From a virus: 37,753 nucleotides of DNA. The notes beneath the pieces were generated by a model. It saw only the letters and a program-made list of their open reading frames with translations, ran no database searches and had not been told where the DNA came from. Positions 1 to 6,417 of the stretch are shown here, piece after piece. Each line of letters opens with the position of its first letter. The first letter of the stretch is position 1. The position numbers were made by a program, and so were the translations under genes. The stretch lies in IMG/VR virus record IMGVR_UViG_3300025138_000114, positions 1-37,753 of that record, one strand, 5' to 3'.

Positions 1-53
1 CACAAGAATACATCAACCAATTTACAAAATGGCTACAATCACTGAAGCAATAA
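1..53 (+). CDS. C-terminal end of small membrane protein (joins 37585..37753 if circular)
   Basis: Reading from base 3, an open frame runs to a TAA at 51-53 and encodes about 16 residues (QEYINQFTKWLQSLKQ). It has no start of its own. If the window is circular, the last base of the window plus bases 1-2 make an ACA codon, and this stretch becomes the C-terminus of the small one-helix protein that starts at 37585, giving 73 residues in total. The end then overlaps the start of the next gene (ATG at 29) by 25 bases. The residue style (amphipathic, charged, Gln-rich) continues that of the 37585 frame. A 17-codon open run can occur by chance, so this is moderate evidence. Confidence 0.45.
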   Translation, partial: QEYINQFTKWLQSLKQ

Positions 54-358
54 CACAAGTAGATTCGTTACATCAACGCTATGATCGCCGATGGCAACTT
101 GGCGAGCACAGTTACAATACTCAAGAGATTCAACAACGCGATCTTGAGATTAGGGACGTGCATGGTATTGAACACGGTCTATCGGGACAAGATCTTCGTA
201 TCTTATTTAAGATACTCAAAAAAGACTACGAAGACTGCGGTCGCAAACGTGGCGCAATCCTTCGTTACATTAAGCATTACAGAGAGGTAACAGATAACGC
301 AAAGCCAAAGCTTTCTTTATCTAAGTTACACAGAAATCTAACTCGACAACCACTATGA
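29..358 (+). CDS. Hypothetical protein, 109 aa, first gene of the ThiF/JAMM set
   Basis: I do not recognise this protein. It is 109 residues, strongly charged and predicted largely helical, with a basic C-terminal third (KPKLSLSKLHRNLTRQ). It has no signal peptide, membrane segment or cysteine pair, apart from a single DCGRKRG stretch. The ATG at 29 follows an A-rich leader without a Shine-Dalgarno sequence, as is usual in this genome. Its stop overlaps the ThiF-like start by 4 bases (ATGA at 355-358), which suggests translational coupling. That position makes it a candidate partner of the ThiF/JAMM pair. It does not look like a beta-grasp ubiquitin-like protein: it lacks a Gly-Gly end and looks helical. 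Function unknown. Confidence 0.75.
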   Translation: MATITEAITQVDSLHQRYDRRWQLGEHSYNTQEIQQRDLEIRDVHGIEHGLSGQDLRILFKILKKDYEDCGRKRGAILRYIKHYREVTDNAKPKLSLSKLHRNLTRQPL

Positions 359-1074
359 AACCAAAACTAAAAGCCCTAATCGTAGGTGCAGGCGGCGTAA
401 CCAGTTACATGTTACCAGCACTTAAAAACAGTTTTGACTTACAGCTTACGCTCATCGACGGCGACGTCCTTGAGAAACGTAACCTTGACCGTCAACTCTT
501 TCGCAACAATCACGTCGGCATGAACAAAGCCGAAGCACTAATGCGCACGTATAACTTTCGCAAAAACGAAGGACAAATCGTACGTGGGTACTTCGACAAA
601 GACATGCTTGACACAGAGTACAAATTCTTCTTTCACGAAGCTGACGTACTTATCTGTTGTGCAGACAACCATCCAGCACGTCGTCATCTATTGGAAGCAG
701 CAATACAATTGGACAAACCAATTCTAATTTGTGCTAACGAATACTCAACCAGTCAAGCGTATTACTTTGATCCCAGACTGATGCAACAGTATCCAATGAT
801 GAACCCACTTCTCAGGTATCCTGAGCTACGAACCTCAAACGAAGGTTCCCCAATCCGTTGTCAAGGTGAGGCGCTGGAAGCAACGCCACAACTAGCAATA
901 GCAAACCAAACAAGTGCCTCCCTTGGCAACCTTCTTCTATGGCTGTGGTTCTCAGGAACTGACACTATTGAAGATCACATGCCTGTAGAATACCAAACAA
1001 CGTTCTCACGCATTGAAACAATCACGCTCGCTGATTTAATTAACATCCAAACACCAACTCACAATGTCCAATAA
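355..1074 (+). CDS. ThiF/MoeB/E1-like adenylyltransferase
   Basis: Proteins of the ThiF/E1 family use ATP to adenylate the C-terminus of a ubiquitin-like or sulfur-carrier protein. Visible motifs are the Rossmann nucleotide loop GAGGVTS (residues 11-17), the acidic DGD at 35-37, NLDRQ (43-47), the conserved Lys58 in GMNKAEA, and the CCADNHPARR block (101-110) that matches the DNxxxR element of MoeB. Cys169 in the segment after NEGSPIR is a candidate catalytic cysteine. The MoeB-type CXXC zinc pairs are absent. At 239 aa it is a single-domain enzyme close in size to the ThiF of PRTRC plasmid systems, with no rhodanese or E2 domain. It overlaps its neighbours by 4 and 11 bases. The next gene carries a JAMM motif, so a ubiquitin-like conjugation/deconjugation role is likely. 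The substrate is not evident. Confidence 0.88.
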   Translation: MKPKLKALIVGAGGVTSYMLPALKNSFDLQLTLIDGDVLEKRNLDRQLFRNNHVGMNKAEALMRTYNFRKNEGQIVRGYFDKDMLDTEYKFFFHEADVLICCADNHPARRHLLEAAIQLDKPILICANEYSTSQAYYFDPRLMQQYPMMNPLLRYPELRTSNEGSPIRCQGEALEATPQLAIANQTSASLGNLLLWLWFSGTDTIEDHMPVEYQTTFSRIETITLADLINIQTPTHNVQ

Positions 1075-2218
1075 ATATGTTGTATACGATAACGAAGTAT
1101 TTGAACGCGTTAATCACCCGCTGTTCACTACCTACCGACTGCGCGAAGTCCCAGAAGTTCCAACACTTGAACCAAAGTGGTACGGTAAAAAGATACCGCT
1201 AGAAATGTGGAATGACATTCTTGCGTTTATGAAGATTAGTTACGATAAACTAAAATCAGAAACATTACTATTCTTATACTATGATGAAGACAACACTGAA
1301 AGTCCTTGGTCTTATTGGGTTCCACCTCAAACAACTAGTGGAATGTCTGTTAAGTCCGATCCCACAAATCCAGAGTTTTCAAAACAACGTGCCGCCTATC
1401 CTGACACCTTGTTTGGTACTGTTCATCATCATTGTAGTACATCTGCTTTTCAATCAGGAACTGACGAAGCAGACGAAACAAACCGTGAAGGCTTTCACTT
1501 TACCATCGGTAACCTTAACGACAGAGACACCTGTGACATACATCTTCGATGCACACTAGGCGGTATCTGCGTAGATATTGATGACTTGTCAATAATACTA
1601 CCAGACGTTCCATCTTTGTTTAAAAAGAACATTAAAACTCTTACACCAAAGATGCAAGAAGTAGAGCTTGAATACAAACAAGAACAATACGCAAAGCTAC
1701 CAGACATCACAAAGTATAACTTTGATGATGAGCTTCAAAACGTAACTAAACCTGTTTGGCAACCAAGTCACACAACAAAAAGTTATTCATATCAAACTAG
1801 ACAAGCAGCTTTTAACTACGGCGACGACTACTGGCAAGAGCCAGACATGGACCCTGTAAAAAAAAGTTCACAGCAAATAGATGACATTGTTACTGACATC
1901 ATTGTAAACATTGAGTCAGATGATAAATGCGAAGCTAGTATTTGCGACTACTACACAAAGTTTGAATCCAAACATTCTCATTATTTAGTCGAAGACCTTA
2001 TTTATGGTAGAGCCGAAGATGATGAGTATGAACGAGTTATAAGTCAAATGTTACACAATGACTTTTTCTTATCGACACCAGATGGTAAGTACTTTGAATC
2101 ATTTGTCACTGACAAATGTAAACAACACAAAACAACAATAGACGACGTAAAAAACGCGTTATTTAACTATGAAATCGGAGAAACAGTTCAATCAATGGTT
2201 GACGAAGCAATTCTATGA
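1064..2218 (+). CDS. JAMM/JAB-motif isopeptidase-like protein
   Basis: The N-terminal half carries a textbook JAMM zinc-metalloprotease signature, H121-x-H123-x7-S131-x2-D134, with an upstream glutamate (E66 in KSETLLFLYY) where the family places its catalytic acid. JAB-family enzymes remove ubiquitin-like proteins from targets or trim their C-termini. In PRTRC systems a JAB protein (protein A) accompanies ThiF, which fits the upstream ThiF-like gene that this one overlaps by 11 bases. Residues from about 190 to 384 form an extra acidic, Tyr/Asp-rich region (for example YNFDDE and YGDDYWQEPD) that I cannot assign. The 50-base overlap with the downstream nuclease is unusually long. The motif assignment is firm; the biological role is inferred. 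Confidence 0.82.
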   Translation: MSNKYVVYDNEVFERVNHPLFTTYRLREVPEVPTLEPKWYGKKIPLEMWNDILAFMKISYDKLKSETLLFLYYDEDNTESPWSYWVPPQTTSGMSVKSDPTNPEFSKQRAAYPDTLFGTVHHHCSTSAFQSGTDEADETNREGFHFTIGNLNDRDTCDIHLRCTLGGICVDIDDLSIILPDVPSLFKKNIKTLTPKMQEVELEYKQEQYAKLPDITKYNFDDELQNVTKPVWQPSHTTKSYSYQTRQAAFNYGDDYWQEPDMDPVKKSSQQIDDIVTDIIVNIESDDKCEASICDYYTKFESKHSHYLVEDLIYGRAEDDEYERVISQMLHNDFFLSTPDGKYFESFVTDKCKQHKTTIDDVKNALFNYEIGETVQSMVDEAIL

Positions 2219-2564
2219 ATCAAGCAAAACAAAAGTGTGCGTACAACGCATCGAAACTACTACGGGAAACGGAGTACCTGATTTACTGGTCATCCAACCG
2301 TCTAAGATCTTGCTTATTGAGAGCAAGTTTGAAACTAGAAACATACGCCCTGAACAGGGAGCGTTCCAAATTAAAGCCAATGAAATCATGAGAGACGGCA
2401 ATAATGTATGTTGTACATTATCTGCCTATCCCAAAACCAACCGTCTTGTGTATCAGACATTTAATGCACAGTCAATTACAGAAAACGGTTTAGAACCAAC
2501 ACAACCAATTGAGTTTACTCTTGACGCAAATGGCTTTGCAAACTTTCTTAAACACATTAAATAA
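2169..2564 (+). CDS. VRR-NUC (PD-(D/E)XK) nuclease
   Basis: This 131-aa protein has the compact VRR-NUC layout. GNGVPDLLV is followed about ten residues later by ILLIESKFE, giving the PD...(E)xK active site, and then a conserved RPEQxxFQ-like element (RNIRPEQGAFQ). Family members act as Holliday-junction or flap/structure-specific nucleases; small stand-alone forms are common in phages near replication genes. The start at 2169 lies 50 bases inside the JAMM gene in another frame. It is preferred because the N-terminal helix (MKSEKQFNQWLTKQF) resembles that of other VRR-NUC proteins and there is no later ATG before the core. It probably processes replication or recombination intermediates. Confidence 0.85.
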   Translation: MKSEKQFNQWLTKQFYESSKTKVCVQRIETTTGNGVPDLLVIQPSKILLIESKFETRNIRPEQGAFQIKANEIMRDGNNVCCTLSAYPKTNRLVYQTFNAQSITENGLEPTQPIEFTLDANGFANFLKHIK

Positions 2565-2764
2565 CTTTGGCATAGCGATCCACAAAGTAAGTATGATTAA
2601 ACACCATACCGAAAATCTGGTTCCATCCCCCAATCTAGCGACTCTATACGGCTAGACAAATTGTATAGACTAGGCGATTTGCTGGCGACCCTTACGAGGC
2701 TGTATCCGAAGCGTCCTTCCTAGATAACGGGACTAGTTTACTCTAGTTCCGCCAATTTCTTACT
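2565..2764 (+). other. Gene-free, hairpin-rich, CTAG-rich intergenic segment
   Basis: This 200-bp gap lies between two same-strand genes in an otherwise tightly packed arm. It has no convincing ORF. It contains six CTAG tetramers between 2635 and 2746. Clear hairpins are a 7-bp perfect stem (TCTATAC 2643-2649 with GTATAGA 2663-2669), extended after a bulge by CTAG 2635-2638 / CTAG 2670-2673; a GAAG/CTTC stem near 2708-2719; and a 9-bp stem with one G-U pair (2728-2736 with 2743-2751, loop TTTACT). No U-run follows the last stem, so it is not an ordinary terminator. It may be a structured RNA leader for the endolysin gene or a regulatory site. Function unknown. Confidence 0.55.
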
Positions 2765-3121
2765 ATGACACAAATACCGCTAATAACACTGCTTCTTGCT
2801 TTGACTCACGTTGAAAGCAATGACAAAGATAACGCCATCGGCGACAACGGCACATCATATGGTTGCTTACAAATAAAAGCAATCTATGTAAAAGACGTTA
2901 ATCGTATATTAGGCGAAGAACGATACACACATGAGGACGCGTTTAACCGCGCAAAAGCTTACCACATGTTTATTATATACACTGACCACTATGCTACTGA
3001 AAGACGCTTAGGTCGTGAACCTACAACCGAAGACCGTGTGCGCATTCACAACGGAGGACCCAACGGTTGGAAAAAACCCCATACAAAAGCTTATTGGAAC
3101 AAGGTAAAAAAGATGGTATGA
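2765..3121 (+). CDS. Lysozyme-like/SLT transglycosylase endolysin
   Basis: This enzyme is predicted to cleave the peptidoglycan glycan backbone at lysis. Its N-terminus has the lysozyme-like signature ALTHVES with the probable catalytic Glu17, followed by NAIGDNGTSYGCLQI, which matches the Gly-x-x-Gln-Ile loop of SLT/GH23-like folds. The C-terminal RIHNGGPNGW...YWNKVK segment is also typical of small phage and bacterial members. At 118 aa it is a minimal, single-domain enzyme with no cell-wall-binding module. There is no convincing signal peptide, so export would need a holin. It lies in the rightward arm, far from the holin-like cassette at 15.5-16.2 kb. Its stop overlaps the next gene by 4 bases. 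Confidence 0.85.
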   Translation: MTQIPLITLLLALTHVESNDKDNAIGDNGTSYGCLQIKAIYVKDVNRILGEERYTHEDAFNRAKAYHMFIIYTDHYATERRLGREPTTEDRVRIHNGGPNGWKKPHTKAYWNKVKKMV

Positions 3122-3351
3122 AAACACGAACACACAAAATTCTATTTGGCACAGCTTGTCCAAACTTTAAAGATTGGGCTGAGACTTCAGATATACCTTA
3201 TGAAAAAGAGGGTGAATGGGACTACATCTCTTACATAGTAAATTGGCACAATGTAATGCACTGTAAGACACCTAGCCCTTACCTAAGCGAGTTACAGCAA
3301 GCGTTCAAAAACAACCCAGAGATTGAAAACATAACCCTTGAAGTAATTTAA
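3118..3351 (+). CDS. Hypothetical protein, 77 aa
   Basis: I do not recognise this protein. The start chosen is the ATG at 3118, which overlaps the endolysin stop (ATGA) and removes 17 residues that would otherwise be encoded inside the endolysin gene. The product (MKTRTHKILFGTACPNFKDW...) contains several aromatic residues, two cysteines and an acidic C-terminus, with no membrane segment. Translational coupling to the endolysin and the neighbouring 31-aa membrane peptide make a lysis accessory role possible, but nothing in the sequence shows it. Confidence 0.6.
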   Translation: MKTRTHKILFGTACPNFKDWAETSDIPYEKEGEWDYISYIVNWHNVMHCKTPSPYLSELQQAFKNNPEIENITLEVI

Positions 3352-3354
3352 GAT

Positions 3355-3450
3355 ATGAAAACGCCAAACAAAGACGCATATGTTATGTCATGGTGCATGA
3401 TCATTGCAGGAATACTTTTAGTTGTAACTCTAATAATGGAAAACCTATAA
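3355..3450 (+). CDS. Tiny single-span membrane peptide, 31 aa
   Basis: An ATG 3 bases after the previous stop opens a 31-codon frame. Its product has a short charged N-terminus (MKTPNKDAY) followed by one hydrophobic helix (roughly residues 11-28, containing MIIAGILLVVTLIM) and a short polar end. It sits between the endolysin neighbour and the next gene with gaps of 3 and 12 bases, so it fills otherwise unexplained space in a compact operon. A pinholin-like or lysis-accessory role is conceivable because of its position. The assignment rests on spacing and the transmembrane helix only. Confidence 0.5.
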   Translation: MKTPNKDAYVMSWCMIIAGILLVVTLIMENL

Positions 3451-3462
3451 AAATATAAACTT

Positions 3463-3705
3463 ATGCAAGACTTAGACCCTGAAACACTGCACAACCTACT
3501 TAACATGGTTGAAACTAAATCCCAAGAAATACTTGATAAAGACCCAGATCAAGAGATTCGACAAGCAGTTAAATGGGCAAAGGCTAAGGGTCTAATACGT
3601 AAAAAAACAGACATTGAGATACACAACGAATTGCTCAGCAAACCGTGGCTCAAAGTTAACCGTACAATACGTGCCAATATAGACGAGCAAAAAGAAGACC
3701 AATAG
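3463..3705 (+). CDS. Hypothetical protein, 80 aa
   Basis: I do not recognise this small charged, helical protein (MQDLDPETLHNLLNMVETK...). It has no cysteine, membrane segment or recognisable motif. A central basic stretch (KWAKAKGLIRKK) and an acidic, Gln-rich end are the main features. It lies 2 bases upstream of the DNA polymerase gene in the same operon, so a replication accessory role is possible but unproven. It does not resemble thioredoxin or a clamp. Confidence 0.65.
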   Translation: MQDLDPETLHNLLNMVETKSQEILDKDPDQEIRQAVKWAKAKGLIRKKTDIEIHNELLSKPWLKVNRTIRANIDEQKEDQ

Positions 3706-3707
3706 CT

Positions 3708-5534
3708 ATGCAAATACCTTTATTTGAACCAGACTCGTTGTGGCGACCACCGTCAATGTTACCACAACTAGGTAACATCGTAGCCATTGACCTTGAAACA
3801 TGTGACCCAAACCTCAAGCAACGTGGAGCAGGTTACAAACACAACGACGGACACGTTGTTGGTATCGCACTTGCAGACGAACACACAGAAATATATTTAC
3901 CATTCGCTCACATGAGTGGTGACAACTTAGATAAAAATATAGTCCTTTCATACGTGAGTAACATAGTAAAAGAAAGCAAAGAGTTAATCTTTGCAAACGC
4001 AACCTACGACCTAGGCTGGCTTGAGACGGTTGGAGTTACTGTCTCAAGCCACATTAGGGATGTTCAAGTAGCCGAAGCTTTGATTGACGAAGAAAAGTTT
4101 TCATACTCACTTAACTCATTGTGCAAAAAATACTTAAACACTACAAAAGAAGAAAAGCATCTTGAAGAAGCTGCAAGAGCTTACGGAGTAGATGCAAAAA
4201 GTGGTATGTGGAAACTACCTGCACGACACGTAGGTTTGTATGCAGAACGAGACGCCCGTTACACATGGGACATATATCAAAAACAAATCCCATTGCTTAT
4301 ACAAGAAGATGTATGGGATGTGTGGCAACTAGAGTGTGACCTCATCCCCGTACTTCTGCACATGACACTCAAAGATGTGCCTGTTAACCTTAGTAGCGCA
4401 GAACAACTAAATGATGAGTTAAAGAAACGTGAGCAAAAACTTACAAACAAGTTTAAAAACCTAGACATTTGGTCGCCACCACAGCTTGGTCGTTACTGCG
4501 AAAACTTAGGACTTGTTGTGCCTCGTACAGACAAAGGCAACTACTCCGTATCTAAAGACTTCTTAGAACATTGCGACCACCCAGAGGTCAAACAGATACA
4601 AGAAGCTCGTAGCATTAACAGACTCCGCAAAGTGTTTATTGAAGACATCATACTAAAAGGTAATCACAAAGGTTACATCCACGCTGAGTATAGACAAACT
4701 GCGTCTGACCACGGTGGCACTAGGTCTGGTCGCCTTTCATCTCGTAATCCCAACATGCAACAAGTACCTAAACGTAGCGCTATTGGTAAACAAATACGTG
4801 CGTTATACATAGCCGAAGAAGACAAGCTCTGGTGCAAAGCAGATTACAGTTCCCAAGAACCCAGACTCCAAGTACACTACGCGTTACTTGGTCAGTTTGG
4901 TAAGCCACTACCCAAGGCAGTCGACGCACTAGAATCTTTTAAGAAAGGTGAGAAACTATATTCATTCTTTGAGAAAGCTACAGGGCTACCTTACGATACC
5001 TGCAAAATGCTTTGCTTAGGTATTAGTTATGGTATGGGCAATAAAAAAATGGCTACAACTCTTGGTATATCCGAAGAGATGTGCACAACGACTCAGCGTA
5101 AATTCAACGCTGAAGCACCCTTCCTTAAAATTTTATTTGACAACGTAATGAACCGAGCAAACAGAGTCGGACATATCCGAACCATACTAGGTCGCAAAGC
5201 ACGCTTTGACTTTTGGACACCAAGCTTTGGTGACTCTCCAGTAAAGACACGAGAAGCAGCGGAACAAAAGTATCCAGACCAACAACTAAACAGAGCTTTT
5301 GTTAGCAAGGCGCTAAACAGGCTAATCCAAGGCTCTGCTGCAGACCAAGCAAAAAGAGCCATGGTGGATGCGCACCGCGCTGGCTTTGATTTACGCCTTC
5401 CAGTTCACGACGAAATTAACTGCATGGTCAATTCTGAACAAGAAAGCCTTGACTTAAAATTAATCATGGAGAATGCTATCAAACTCAAAGTACCAGTCAT
5501 TGCCGACATAGACCTCGGACCTACTTGGTGCTAA
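3708..5534 (+). CDS. Family A DNA polymerase with 3'-5' exonuclease
   Basis: Replicative phage DNA polymerase of the Pol I family, 608 aa. The proofreading domain has ExoI DLET (Asp28, Glu30), ExoII NATYD (Asp101) and ExoIII YAERDARYT (Asp182). The polymerase domain has motif A DYSSQEPR (Asp379), motif B TCKMLCLGISYG (Lys433, Tyr441) and motif C HDE (567-569). There is no 5'-3' exonuclease domain. Two details stand out. The residue equivalent to E. coli Phe762 is Leu437. The basic residue expected four positions before the O-helix lysine (Arg518 in T7, RxxxK) is Tyr429. It heads the replication block and is followed 8 bases later by the DUF6378-like gene. Confidence 0.96.
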   Translation: MQIPLFEPDSLWRPPSMLPQLGNIVAIDLETCDPNLKQRGAGYKHNDGHVVGIALADEHTEIYLPFAHMSGDNLDKNIVLSYVSNIVKESKELIFANATYDLGWLETVGVTVSSHIRDVQVAEALIDEEKFSYSLNSLCKKYLNTTKEEKHLEEAARAYGVDAKSGMWKLPARHVGLYAERDARYTWDIYQKQIPLLIQEDVWDVWQLECDLIPVLLHMTLKDVPVNLSSAEQLNDELKKREQKLTNKFKNLDIWSPPQLGRYCENLGLVVPRTDKGNYSVSKDFLEHCDHPEVKQIQEARSINRLRKVFIEDIILKGNHKGYIHAEYRQTASDHGGTRSGRLSSRNPNMQQVPKRSAIGKQIRALYIAEEDKLWCKADYSSQEPRLQVHYALLGQFGKPLPKAVDALESFKKGEKLYSFFEKATGLPYDTCKMLCLGISYGMGNKKMATTLGISEEMCTTTQRKFNAEAPFLKILFDNVMNRANRVGHIRTILGRKARFDFWTPSFGDSPVKTREAAEQKYPDQQLNRAFVSKALNRLIQGSAADQAKRAMVDAHRAGFDLRLPVHDEINCMVNSEQESLDLKLIMENAIKLKVPVIADIDLGPTWC

Positions 5535-5541
5535 CAACAAT

Positions 5542-5799
5542 ATGGACATACTAAAAACTGCACTAAACCTAACAACTAAAGATCGTCACGATGATTATGG
5601 AGACTGCAATATTGAACTCGACAGAGTAGCAACTATGTGGTCTGTAATCTTTCAAACAGACATTACACCCAACCAAGTAGCTCTAGCTATGATTGCTTTA
5701 AAAATCACTAGACAGATGCACGCTAACAAAAGAGATAATTGGGTTGATATTGCAGGATATGCAAGAATCGGAGACATCGTAAACAAGAACACAAAATAA
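5542..5799 (+). CDS. DUF6378-like small phage protein
   Basis: This 85-aa protein matches the pattern I know as DUF6378: a helix with TKDRHDDYGDCNIE, then RVATMWSVIF, ITPNQVALAMIALKITRQ, and a closing RDNWVDIAGYARIG. The conserved Asp/Glu and Arg residues recall helical nucleotide-pyrophosphohydrolase folds, but the biochemical role is not established to my knowledge. It sits between the polymerase and the coiled-coil/ssDNA-binding genes, where phages often keep nucleotide-metabolism genes. A nucleotide-pool role is a guess. Confidence 0.75.
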   Translation: MDILKTALNLTTKDRHDDYGDCNIELDRVATMWSVIFQTDITPNQVALAMIALKITRQMHANKRDNWVDIAGYARIGDIVNKNTK

Positions 5800-5801
5800 C
5801 A

Positions 5802-6377
5802 ATGAATGATCCACTACTAGAAGAATCAGATATTATTCCTATTGGAGATATCACACTAGAACAACCACGAGATATTCCAATTAGCGAACTCACCGCTAAA
5901 GCAGAAGAACTCGTTCAACTAGACGAGGATGTACTCGGACTAGAAAAAGAACTGTCAGAGCTTAAGCAAGTGCGCAAGACTGTGGCAGAAGAACACATCC
6001 CAATCATTATGGAAACTGCTGGTGTTGATACACTACAACTAAGCGACGGCAAAAAGATTGCAATCAAAGAGTTTGTAGACGCTCGTATCCAGAACCCAGA
6101 GAAAGCGTTTGACTGGTTGCGTGAAACTAACAATGAGTCAATCATAAAAAATGAGATTAAAATCCAACTCGGAAGAACAGAGGATGATAAAGCTCGAGAG
6201 ATTGTAGAAACAATACAAAGAGAGTTTGGGATTGATGCTGATGTTAAAATCACCATTCACAACGCAACACTCAAAGCCTTTTGCCGTGACGCACTGGAAG
6301 ACCCAGAGCTAGCGGCATCTATGCCTCGTGAAGCCTTTGGTATCTACCAAGGTAAGCGAGCAAAAGTAACAAAGTAA
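5802..6377 (+). CDS. Coiled-coil replication-region protein, 191 aa
   Basis: The family name is not known to me. The N-terminus is acidic (LLEESDIIPIGD), followed by a predicted coiled coil at about residues 30-65 (LVQLDEDVLGLEKELSELKQ). A mixed alpha/beta region follows with DTLQLSDGKKIAIKEFVDARI, then a C-terminal part ending in a basic tail (YQGKRAKVTK). Proteins of this layout are often found directly before ssDNA-binding-like proteins in marine podoviruses; this is recollection, not a search result. Its last codons form part of the CAAAAGTAA-type repeats that precede the next gene. Confidence 0.65.
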   Translation: MNDPLLEESDIIPIGDITLEQPRDIPISELTAKAEELVQLDEDVLGLEKELSELKQVRKTVAEEHIPIIMETAGVDTLQLSDGKKIAIKEFVDARIQNPEKAFDWLRETNNESIIKNEIKIQLGRTEDDKAREIVETIQREFGIDADVKITIHNATLKAFCRDALEDPELAASMPREAFGIYQGKRAKVTK

Positions 6378-6415
6378 CAAAAGTAACCAAAAGTATAATA
6401 AGAAACCAAAAGTAA
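6361..6415 (+). repeat. Five imperfect CAAAAGTAA tandem repeats before the ssDNA-binding-like gene
   Basis: The last codons of the coiled-coil gene and the short gap after it contain five imperfect copies of CAAA(A)GTAA: at 6361, 6370, 6378, about 6387 and about 6406. The last two are of the form CCAAAAGTA. The A-rich array ends directly at the ATG at 6418. It could be an operator for a DNA- or RNA-binding protein, an unstructured translation enhancer, or a slippage product. Confidence 0.6.
6394..6399 (+). promoter_or_regulatory. Possible -10 box (TATAAT) for the ssDNA-binding-like gene
   Basis: A perfect TATAAT lies 18 bases before the ATG at 6418, inside the repeat array. No recognisable -35 hexamer is present 16-18 bases upstream, where the sequence is the A-rich repeat. 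Together with the strong terminator at 7187-7217 it would make the downstream gene its own transcription unit. The evidence is the hexamer alone. Confidence 0.3.
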
Positions 6416-6417
6416 AT

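Noticed and set aside
2700-2755. tRNA-like 3' end (…CCGCCA) in the structured gap
   Set aside because: No T-arm GTTC-type loop, no matching acceptor 5' strand and no anticodon arm could be found.
3067-3117. Upstream start for the 77-aa protein
   Set aside because: The extra 17 residues are encoded within the endolysin end; the ATGA overlap at 3118 matches the coupling used elsewhere in this arm.
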